DNA of 27,749 nt. Source: an uncultured Carnobacterium sp. Its GTDB lineage: Bacteria > Bacillota > Bacilli > Lactobacillales > Aerococcaceae. The stretch lies in assembly GCA_937976325.1 (NCBI GenBank), contig CALJSD010000099.1, positions 1-27,749 of the forward strand, given 5' to 3'. Under the pieces are notes generated by a model that saw only the letters and a list, made by a program, of their open reading frames with translations, made no database searches and had not been told where the DNA came from. Positions 22,212 through 27,749 of this stretch are shown piece by piece. Position numbers and translations under genes: made by a program. Position 1 is the first letter of the stretch. Every line of letters starts with the position of its first letter.

Positions 22212-22574
22212 ATGGTTGTATCGTTAAATACAAAAGCCATTTATAAAACGAAAGCAAACCTATTTAATGGTGGCTTTGGATATACCAATGGGGATATTCT
22301 GATTGGAGATCGTGCTTTTGAATTTTACAATCGTCAAAATCCAGAGAGCTATCTTCAAATTCCTTGGGAAGAAATTAAACTGGTAAGAGCTCATGTGATG
22401 TTTAAAGGAAAGTTTATTCGTGCGTATTTCATCGACACGAATTCCTCTAAAACATTTCAGTTCGTATCTAAAGATTCTGGACGTACTCTAAAAGTGATGC
22501 GAGAATTTATTGGGAACGAGAAAATCGTGAGAACTGAGCCGTTAATCAGTTTTAAAAAACTTTTCAAAAGATAA
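22212..22574 (+). CDS. manO: DUF956 family protein ManO
   Basis: A 120-residue small protein of the DUF956 family, regularly the last gene of mannose PTS operons in Lactobacillales and listed there as manO, a putative regulator. Recognisable segments are LNTKAIYKTKANLFNGGFGYT, GDILIGDRAFEFYN, YLQIPWEEIKLVRAHV and FQFVSKDSGRTLKVMREFIG, which look like a beta-rich domain followed by a helix and a basic end. No DNA-binding motif or membrane helix is evident, so a regulatory role is not shown by the sequence. GGAGG precedes the ATG. The operon ends at the bidirectional hairpin just downstream. Confidence 0.88.
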   Translation: MVVSLNTKAIYKTKANLFNGGFGYTNGDILIGDRAFEFYNRQNPESYLQIPWEEIKLVRAHVMFKGKFIRAYFIDTNSSKTFQFVSKDSGRTLKVMREFIGNEKIVRTEPLISFKKLFKR

Positions 22575-22576
22575 AG

Positions 22577-22612
22577 AAAAGGCGAATGTGTAAACATTCG
22601 CCTTTTAATTTT
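22577..22612. terminator. Bidirectional terminator between manO and the lipid kinase gene
   Basis: AAAAGGCGAATG (22577-22588) pairs perfectly with CATTCGCCTTTT (22595-22606) around TGTAAA. T runs exist on the plus strand and, weaker, on the minus strand. The lipid kinase stop codon (22605-22607) lies at the edge of the stem. Confidence 0.85.
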
Positions 22613-23546
22613 GTCTTGTAAGAATAAATGGATAAGAATCCAATTGGATTCTGATGTCTACATTACCATATTTGGTAAATTCGCCATCGGTTTGTGATTT
22701 AATGGGACCGTTAATTTGAATACGAGCCGCAGTACACTGATACTTTTGTAAGTGATTAGGGAAGTGCTTAAAATGACTACCGTTCGTCAAAATAAAAGGA
22801 AAAGCTTTAAGAATCGTAAACCCACTCACTTTACGAGCAACGACGACTTCAAATGAGTGATTTCCTTGCTTGGCAGTTGGGACAAAACGGATTCCTCCAC
22901 CAAAGAACGAATGATTGAATGCCCCTACAAGCAGATTATGGGTTGCTGTGAAGCTTTCGTTATTATCGACAGTAATTACTGCTTCAAATTCTTTACGCTC
23001 TCTAAACGCCTTTAAAATTGGTGTGAGATAAGATGCTTTTTTGATTCCGTTTGATTCAAGAACAGCTTGTCTTTGTTTTTGGTTTAATTCGCAAATCGCA
23101 GCATCGATTCCAAATCCAACGGAATTTAGTGCAATTCCCGATTTTCCTGAATTCTGTTCATGGTAGGTAAGGAATTCTAATTCGATAGAAGGTGCATTCT
23201 CTAAGTTTTGTACGAACACTTCCGCATCATGAGTAAGATTCATCTCTCTAGCAAAGTCATTTCCAGTTCCGGCAGGTAGATAGGAGAGAGGTACTTCGAT
23301 TTCATTCTGCTTTAAATATTGTAGAGCTTCATTAAGAGTTCCGTCTCCACCAATAATGACGACTTTAGTATGTTCGTTTCTCTCAGGTAAGTTCTTTTCA
23401 AGTAGTTCGGGTAATTCTCCAGCCCTTTGTGTTTGGAATAGCTTAAAGTGGATACTATGTTTCGTACAAGCTTCCACGATTTGATTAATTTGCTGTTGTC
23501 CGGATTGGCTTCCAGACATCGGATTCCCAAAAATAAATAAATTCAT
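22605..23546 (-). CDS. YegS/BmrU/DgkB-type lipid (diacylglycerol) kinase
   Basis: A 313-residue soluble lipid kinase of the DAGK catalytic family. The N-terminal nucleotide-binding domain has NPMSGSQSGQQ (8-18) and the VVIIGGDGTLNEALQYL signature, then YLPAGTGNDFAREM. The C-terminal beta-rich domain has NSVGFGIDA, FNHSFFGGGIRFVPTAKQ and the usual final SQTDGEF segment. It phosphorylates diacylglycerol or a related lipid with ATP at the membrane surface; Bacillus DgkB recycles diacylglycerol left by lipoteichoic acid synthesis, which would fit, but the substrate is not shown. The start at 23546 follows AAAGGATG. An upstream extension exists in frame but runs through the promoter. The gene converges on the mannose PTS operon and shares its terminator hairpin. 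Confidence 0.9.
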   Translation of the reverse strand: MNLFIFGNPMSGSQSGQQQINQIVEACTKHSIHFKLFQTQRAGELPELLEKNLPERNEHTKVVIIGGDGTLNEALQYLKQNEIEVPLSYLPAGTGNDFAREMNLTHDAEVFVQNLENAPSIELEFLTYHEQNSGKSGIALNSVGFGIDAAICELNQKQRQAVLESNGIKKASYLTPILKAFRERKEFEAVITVDNNESFTATHNLLVGAFNHSFFGGGIRFVPTAKQGNHSFEVVVARKVSGFTILKAFPFILTNGSHFKHFPNHLQKYQCTAARIQINGPIKSQTDGEFTKYGNVDIRIQLDSYPFILTRQN

Positions 23547-23571
23547 GCTAAACATCCTTTCAATTGCCATT

Positions 23572-23580
23572 ATTATAGCA
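23572..23580 (-). promoter_or_regulatory. Putative extended -10 promoter of the lipid kinase gene
   Basis: On the minus strand TGCTATAAT (23580-23572), about 26 nt ahead of the start at 23546, leaving a leader of about 20 nt. No good -35 is seen. Confidence 0.5.
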
Positions 23581-23609
23581 TAAAAGTAGTCAAAATAGAG
23601 TGCAATTTT

Positions 23610-23627
23610 TACGGAATACCGTATAAT
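23610..23627 (+). promoter_or_regulatory. Putative promoter with palindrome for the 23645 gene
   Basis: TATAAT (23622-23627) is overlapped by a perfect inverted repeat TACGG-AATA-CCGTA (23610-23623). The -35 is weak (GTGCAA region). It diverges from the lipid kinase promoter, 30-40 nt away. Confidence 0.45.
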
Positions 23628-23644
23628 AGAGACGAGGTGAAAGT

Positions 23645-24757
23645 ATGGCAAATGATTTTTTTGAACACGTATTAAATCCAACGTGGAAGAATTTACCTAG
23701 TGAATCGAAAGAAGTTGTCTTTCGAAATGTATTAAGATATTTTGTAAATCCAATGTCGACCATTGAGAACCTAAGAAGTGTCAAATTTGAATTCGGTGGA
23801 ATCACCAATGAAACTTTTGAAGTCACGATTGATGGAAGAGAGTTTGTATTCGTTCCTGGTCAAAATGACGTTATTTTAGGGTGGGATAGCGGATTGTCAG
23901 GCCTTTCTGGTCTTGACTGTAGTGAAGAACGTCAAGAGCTTCGTTATGCCTTTAAACGTTATTTGAATCAACATCTTACAGGGTTCATGTTTCTGAATCA
24001 AGATGTTCAAGAAAAAGACTTATCAAGTGAAAAGTTGACGACACAGATTGTTGAAGACGGCATCAATTTAATGACCTCAGACTTAAGAAAAGTGAATATT
24101 CCAGCGATGTTAGTCGAAAAGAAACCGAATTTTGTAGGACTACGCTTTATTGGAAACTATTCTGTTGTTACTGGACAACTCACAGGTGCTGAGGAACCTT
24201 CACCTGAAACACTTGAGATTTTAGAAGAAGCAGTGACTCCAGATAATTCGATGGAAGCATTATTCCAAGATTTCCCAAGAGCAGTACGTGTGGATCGTTA
24301 CTTTATGCAACAAGATCTAAAGAACCCTGATAGTTTCACTTGTTATGTTGCAGATCCAGTTGGTTATGAAGAAGCTCGTAAAGAAATTGAACGTACAGGA
24401 ATGGGGTTTTTAAACGAGGATGAGTGGGAGTATTGCTGCGGTAGTGGCACCAGACGTCTTTTTAAATGGGGGAACCAATTGCATCGTTCACTTATTCAAG
24501 ATGAAGCGAATTCTCCTTTATGGAATGAAAATATGTTTGGGTTGGAAATCGCGAATGCGGAATTTGGACCAGAATTAATCGAGGGAAGACCGTATACAAA
24601 AGGGGCATGGCTTGAAGAAAACTTCAAAGCGCCAGTCTTGAACTTACTTCCGTTGTCTTCTTATTATTCGGTGAATTTACCGTTATTAGTGGATCCTAAC
24701 GGGCATCTTGCTGCAGGTTATTACTGCGCTAGACGCGCGATTCGAATTGAAATGTAA
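23645..24757 (+). CDS. Protein with a degenerate FGE/SUMF1-like domain (370 aa)
   Basis: Not assignable to a characterised gene. Several stretches resemble the formylglycine-generating-enzyme (FGE/SUMF1) fold, in the right order: REFVFVPGQNDVILGWD (65-81, like the VxIPGGxFxMG start), GFLNEDEWEYCCGSGTRRLF (254-273, like RLPTEAEWEYAARGG), FKWGNQL (273-279, like YPWG), NMFGLEIANAEFG (296-308, like NxFGLYDMxGNVWEW) and GYYCARRAIRI (358-368, like GGFRCARSA). The GNVWEW core and the catalytic copper-binding Cys pair are not apparent, so formylglycine formation is unlikely; a binding or C-type-lectin-like role is an inference. There is no signal peptide. GAGGTGA (23634-23640) supports the ATG. It is a single gene with its own promoter and terminator. 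Confidence 0.8.
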   Translation: MANDFFEHVLNPTWKNLPSESKEVVFRNVLRYFVNPMSTIENLRSVKFEFGGITNETFEVTIDGREFVFVPGQNDVILGWDSGLSGLSGLDCSEERQELRYAFKRYLNQHLTGFMFLNQDVQEKDLSSEKLTTQIVEDGINLMTSDLRKVNIPAMLVEKKPNFVGLRFIGNYSVVTGQLTGAEEPSPETLEILEEAVTPDNSMEALFQDFPRAVRVDRYFMQQDLKNPDSFTCYVADPVGYEEARKEIERTGMGFLNEDEWEYCCGSGTRRLFKWGNQLHRSLIQDEANSPLWNENMFGLEIANAEFGPELIEGRPYTKGAWLEENFKAPVLNLLPLSSYYSVNLPLLVDPNGHLAAGYYCARRAIRIEM

Positions 24758-24762
24758 TGATG

Positions 24763-24792
24763 AAATCAGTCACAGTTGTGGCTGATTTTTTA
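24763..24792 (+). terminator. Intrinsic terminator after the FGE-like gene
   Basis: AAATCAGTCAC (24763-24773) pairs with GTGGCTGATTT (24778-24788) with one G-T pair around AGTT, followed by T residues. Confidence 0.88.
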
Positions 24793-24804
24793 AATATTTA
24801 TTAA

Positions 24805-24821
24805 AGTCAAAAAGAGTCAAA
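24805..24821 (+). promoter_or_regulatory. CtsR operator (perfect) upstream of clpB
   Basis: AGTCAAA-AAG-AGTCAAA is an exact match to the CtsR heptad direct repeat (RGTCAAA-NAN-RGTCAAA). CtsR is the class III heat-shock repressor of clp genes in Firmicutes. Confidence 0.88.
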
Positions 24822-24828
24822 TAAAATT

Positions 24829-24845
24829 ATTGACCTTTTCTGACT
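24829..24845 (-). promoter_or_regulatory. Second CtsR-type operator, opposite strand, on the clpB -35
   Basis: The minus strand reads AGTCAGA-AAA-GGTCAAT, matching 12 of 14 heptad positions. It covers the -35 hexamer of the clpB promoter and starts 8 nt after the first operator. Confidence 0.7.
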
Positions 24846-24858
24846 AATGGTGTATACT
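24830..24858 (+). promoter_or_regulatory. clpB sigma-A promoter
   Basis: TTGACC (24830-24835), 17-nt spacer, TATACT (24853-24858). CtsR bound at the adjacent boxes would block it. A small hairpin TGGTC-AGGA-GACCA (24866-24879) follows at the start of the leader, just before the ribosome binding site. Confidence 0.8.
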
Positions 24859-24896
24859 TTAATCATGGTCAGGAGACCACAAAAGGAGGAATGAAG

Positions 24897-27503
24897 ATGA
24901 ATATTGAAAAAATGACTACAACAATGCAACAAGCATTAGGCCAAGCGCAACAAATTGCGATGGTACGTAAACATCAAGAAATTGATATTCCTCATTTATG
25001 GAAAGTATTTATGGAACCAAATCACTTTGCTAGAAATTTATATAGTGATTTACAAGTGAATGACAAAGAATTTGAGGAATTAATTGATAAAGAATTAGAC
25101 CGTATTTCTGTAGTGGAAGGACAAAATGTCCAATATGGTCAAAGTATGAGTCAAAACTTATATCGACTCTTTACAGAAGCTGAAAAGATTAGAGAAAGCT
25201 TTAAAGACGATTACTTATCTACAGAGGTAGTTGTACTTTCGTTGATGGAATTACAAAATCATCCGTTGACTCGTTATTTAATACAACATCACGTAACAAA
25301 AGAAAAATTGAGAGCTCGTATTGAAGAGCTAAGAGGGGGAGAACGTGTGACTAGTCAAAATCAAGAAGAACAATATGAAGCATTATCAAAATATGCACGT
25401 AATTTAAATGAAGCTGTTCAATCTGGTAAACAAGATCCAGTCATTGGACGTGACGAAGAAATTCGAGATGTGATTCGTATCTTATCTCGTAAAACAAAAA
25501 ATAACCCTGTTTTAATCGGGGAACCTGGTGTTGGTAAAACAGCAATCGTTGAGGGATTAGCTCAACGTATCGTTAAAAAAGACGTACCAGAAAACTTAAA
25601 AGATAAATTAATCTACTCATTAGATATGGGTGCTTTAATCGCGGGTGCAAAATATCGTGGTGAATTCGAAGAACGTTTGAAAGCCGTTCTTAAAGAAGTA
25701 ACAAAATCAGAAGGACGCATCATCTTATTTATCGATGAAATCCACACAATCGTTGGTGCTGGTAAGACAGAAGGCTCTATGGATGCCGGTAACTTACTAA
25801 AACCAATGTTGGCTCGTGGTGAATTACATTGTATTGGTGCTACAACTCTTGACGAATACCGTGAAAATATGGAAAAAGACAAAGCGTTAGAACGTCGTTT
25901 CCAAAAAGTACTTGTTCAAGAACCAACAGTTGAAGATACGATTTCAATTCTTCGTGGATTGAAAGAACGTTTCGAAATCCACCACAGTGTAAATATTCAC
26001 GATAGTGCGTTAGTAGCTGCTGCGACATTATCAAATCGTTATATTACTGACAGATTCTTGCCAGATAAAGCGATTGACTTAGTCGATGAAGCTTGTGCAA
26101 CTATTCGCGTTGAAATGAACTCAATGCCAACAGAACTCGATGCAGTAACTCGTCGTTTGATGCAACTTGAAATCGAAGAACAAGCGTTGAAGATGGAAAA
26201 AGATGACGCTTCTCAAAAACGTCTTGCTATTTTACAAGAGGAATTAGCGGAACAACGTGAAAAAGCGAATAACCTCAAAATGAAATGGGAAATCGAAAAA
26301 GAAGAAGTCAATAAAATCCGTAATAAACGCGAAGAAATCGACCGTGCTAAACACGAATTAGAACAAGCAGAAGCTGACTACAACCTTGAAAAAGCTGCTG
26401 AACTTCGCCACGGACGTATTCCAGCTCTTGAACATGAGTTGAAAGAACTAGAAGATCAAAACAAAGCGAATGCTGAAAGCACGCAACGTCTCGTTCAAGA
26501 ATCAGTAACTTCAGAAGAAATTGCTCGAGTAGTGGGACGCTTGACAGGTATTCCTGTAACAAAACTAATGGAAGGCGAACGTGAAAAACTTCTTCACTTA
26601 GAAGATATTCTTCATGAACGTGTCATCGGTCAAGATGAAGCCGTACAAAAAGTGGCTTCTGCAGTACTTCGTTCTCGTGCTGGATTACAAAATCCTAGCC
26701 GTCCAATCGGAAGCTTCTTATTCCTCGGACCTACTGGGGTTGGTAAGACAGAACTTGCTAAAGCTCTTGCAGAAGATTTATTCGACTCAGAAGACCATAT
26801 GGTTCGTATCGATATGAGTGAATATATGGAAAAACATTCAGTGTCTCGTTTAGTGGGAGCTCCTCCAGGATATGTTGGATATGAAGAAGGAGGCCAATTA
26901 ACAGAAGCTGTTCGTCGTAATCCATATACAATCGTTCTTTTAGATGAAATTGAAAAAGCACATCCAGATGTATTTAATATCTTACTACAAGTATTAGACG
27001 ATGGACGCTTAACTGATTCTAAAGGACGTGTAGTAGACTTTAAGAATACAGTAATGATTATGACAAGTAATATTGGTTCACAATTCTTACTAGAAACAAA
27101 AGGCGATACAATCGATGAAGAAACTCGTACGGCAGTTGAGAGTGTTCTAAAAGCAACCTTCAAACCAGAGTTCTTAAACCGTATCGACGAAACAATCTTC
27201 TTCACACCGCTTTCTAAAGACAACATTCGTGGTATTATTACGAAGATGTTGAATCAATTAGCAGTACGTGTGGAAGACCAAGAAATCGTATTAAGCTTCA
27301 CTGATGAATTGAAAGATTGGATTGCAGATAATGCTTATAATCCAGTGTATGGTGCACGTCCAATTGCTCGTTACATCCAACGTGAAATTGAAACACCACT
27401 TGCTAAAGAAATCATCCGTGCAAGCATCCTTCCAGGTGACCAAGTGAAATGTGATTTAGGAATTGATCATGTGACATTCGAAGTCATCGGAAAGAATGAA
27501 TAA
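24897..27503 (+). CDS. clpB: ATP-dependent chaperone ClpB (disaggregase)
   Basis: An 868-residue Hsp100 chaperone that pulls aggregated proteins through a hexameric ring, working with DnaK/DnaJ/GrpE. The N-domain (about 1-145) is followed by NBD1 with Walker A GEPGVGKT (208-215) and Walker B IILFIDEIHT, then a long coiled-coil middle domain rich in Glu/Lys (about 400-525) that marks ClpB rather than ClpA/C/X. NBD2 has Walker A GPTGVGKT (611-618), Walker B TIVLLDEIEKAHPDV, and a C-terminal small domain with NPVYGARPIARYIQREIETPL. No ClpP-binding loop is evident. The start is ATG 24897, 7 nt after AGGAGG; an ATG at 24891 lies directly against that site. Regulation by CtsR is indicated by two operators. 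It is monocistronic with a strong terminator. Confidence 0.97.
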   Translation: MNIEKMTTTMQQALGQAQQIAMVRKHQEIDIPHLWKVFMEPNHFARNLYSDLQVNDKEFEELIDKELDRISVVEGQNVQYGQSMSQNLYRLFTEAEKIRESFKDDYLSTEVVVLSLMELQNHPLTRYLIQHHVTKEKLRARIEELRGGERVTSQNQEEQYEALSKYARNLNEAVQSGKQDPVIGRDEEIRDVIRILSRKTKNNPVLIGEPGVGKTAIVEGLAQRIVKKDVPENLKDKLIYSLDMGALIAGAKYRGEFEERLKAVLKEVTKSEGRIILFIDEIHTIVGAGKTEGSMDAGNLLKPMLARGELHCIGATTLDEYRENMEKDKALERRFQKVLVQEPTVEDTISILRGLKERFEIHHSVNIHDSALVAAATLSNRYITDRFLPDKAIDLVDEACATIRVEMNSMPTELDAVTRRLMQLEIEEQALKMEKDDASQKRLAILQEELAEQREKANNLKMKWEIEKEEVNKIRNKREEIDRAKHELEQAEADYNLEKAAELRHGRIPALEHELKELEDQNKANAESTQRLVQESVTSEEIARVVGRLTGIPVTKLMEGEREKLLHLEDILHERVIGQDEAVQKVASAVLRSRAGLQNPSRPIGSFLFLGPTGVGKTELAKALAEDLFDSEDHMVRIDMSEYMEKHSVSRLVGAPPGYVGYEEGGQLTEAVRRNPYTIVLLDEIEKAHPDVFNILLQVLDDGRLTDSKGRVVDFKNTVMIMTSNIGSQFLLETKGDTIDEETRTAVESVLKATFKPEFLNRIDETIFFTPLSKDNIRGIITKMLNQLAVRVEDQEIVLSFTDELKDWIADNAYNPVYGARPIARYIQREIETPLAKEIIRASILPGDQVKCDLGIDHVTFEVIGKNE

Positions 27504-27512
27504 TAAGCAAAA

Positions 27513-27550
27513 AGAAAACGCAATGGGCATTTGTCCATTGCGTTTTTTGT
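27513..27550 (+). terminator. Intrinsic terminator after clpB
   Basis: AAAACGCAATGG (27515-27526) pairs with CCATTGCGTTTT (27535-27546), extended inward by two pairs around ATTT, then a T run. It also lies just beyond the stop of the convergent gene (27554) and could serve both strands. Confidence 0.9.
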
Positions 27551-27553
27551 GTT

Positions 27554-27749
27554 TTATTTGTCTTCTTGAACGCGACGTTTTCTAACGCCCCAGAATTGGA
27601 AGTAGTCGGTACGGATGGCACCGTTATAGAGTTTGCGTTTCTTCGTTGCTTTTTGACCATAATGATCTTCAAATGTTAAGTCGCTTGTTAAGATGTACTT
27701 ACTCCATGTTGTCAGTGGTGCATACGTTTCACCCATCTGTTTATAGATG
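27554..27749 (-). CDS. THUMP/UPF0020 class I SAM RNA methyltransferase, YpsC/RlmL-like (partial, C-terminus)
   Basis: The minus-strand frame ending at TAA (27556-27554) is open to the window edge, giving the last about 64 residues of a gene that starts outside. The end, DLTFEDHYGQKATKKRKLYN followed by GAIRTDYFQFWGVRKRR, matches the conserved C-terminus I know from the YpsC/RlmL family of THUMP-containing rRNA guanine-N2 methyltransferases (AxKKRKLYNG...DYYQFW). An ATG at 27736 is in frame but is internal, since the frame stays open upstream to the edge. The catalytic and THUMP parts are not in view, so the family call rests on this tail alone. The gene converges on clpB. Confidence 0.7.
   Translation of the reverse strand, partial: IYKQMGETYAPLTTWSKYILTSDLTFEDHYGQKATKKRKLYNGAIRTDYFQFWGVRKRRVQEDK

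Noticed and set aside
23547..23681. Minus-strand extension of the lipid kinase
   Set aside because: It runs through the extended -10 promoter at 23572-23580 and lacks a ribosome binding site; the family begins at MNLFIFGNPMSG.
26630..27226. 198-codon minus-strand ORF inside clpB
   Set aside because: It is antisense to the highly conserved NBD2 coding sequence, has Ser/Arg-rich composition typical of shadow frames, and has no ribosome binding site.
27554..27736. Complete 60-residue minus-strand gene starting at 27736
   Set aside because: The frame remains open to the window edge and the sequence fits the tail of a larger methyltransferase, so it is a partial gene.

Overview
The window is AT-rich, low-GC Gram-positive DNA with closely packed genes, strong AGGAGG ribosome binding sites and many intrinsic terminators. 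Its gene set (mannose-family PTS with a DUF956/ManO gene, pyruvate formate-lyase and activase, Mn-dependent family II pyrophosphatase, CtsR-controlled clpB, a CpoA-like glycolipid glycosyltransferase, a cell-wall-repeat/CHAP secreted protein) points to a fermentative member of the Lactobacillales. A Granulicatella- or other Carnobacteriaceae-like organism is my best guess from gene content alone; the genus is not proven by anything I can see.

Layout. 1-639 (-): N-terminal part of a CpoA/LafB-type glycosyltransferase. 790-1116: small unknown gene with its own promoter and terminator. 1228-5750: iron-type alcohol dehydrogenase, an unrecognised 499-residue helical protein and uvrC. 5892-7428: amino-acid ABC lipoprotein and permease, with no ATPase gene next to them. 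7563-10087: a tight cluster of DEAD-box helicase, PH-like small protein, TrmH/SpoU-type RNA methyltransferase and a small membrane protein. 10145-10218: tRNA-Arg(UCU) with a consensus promoter and a terminator.

10268-13855 is the fermentation block: pflB with a 277-nt control region (Rex-like boxes and two extended -10 promoters), then a 210-nt 3' region carrying a duplicated element and a small ORF, then pflA on its own promoter. ppaC follows (13949-14878). 14946-19254 is a gene string of a VOC protein, two tandem YitT membrane proteins and a secreted five-repeat CHAP hydrolase. 19425-22574 is the mannose PTS operon (EIIAB, EIIC, EIID, ManO) behind a near-perfect cre-like site. It ends in a hairpin shared with a convergent lipid-kinase gene (22605-23546, -). 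23645-24757 encodes a protein with a degenerate formylglycine-generating-enzyme-like fold. clpB (24897-27503) sits behind two CtsR-type operators. The window ends inside the 3' part of a THUMP/UPF0020 RNA methyltransferase gene (-).

Functionally the window is mostly core metabolism: sugar uptake (man PTS), anaerobic pyruvate cleavage (pflB/pflA), aldehyde/alcohol redox balance (adh), pyrophosphate removal, DNA repair and proteostasis. The most unusual spot is the 3' region of pflB (12774-12985), where a duplicated 29-30 nt element, several hairpins and a 32-codon ORF with a good ribosome binding site lie between the pflB stop and its terminator. No mobile element, CRISPR array or phage gene is visible, and no stretch over 300 bases lacks a gene.
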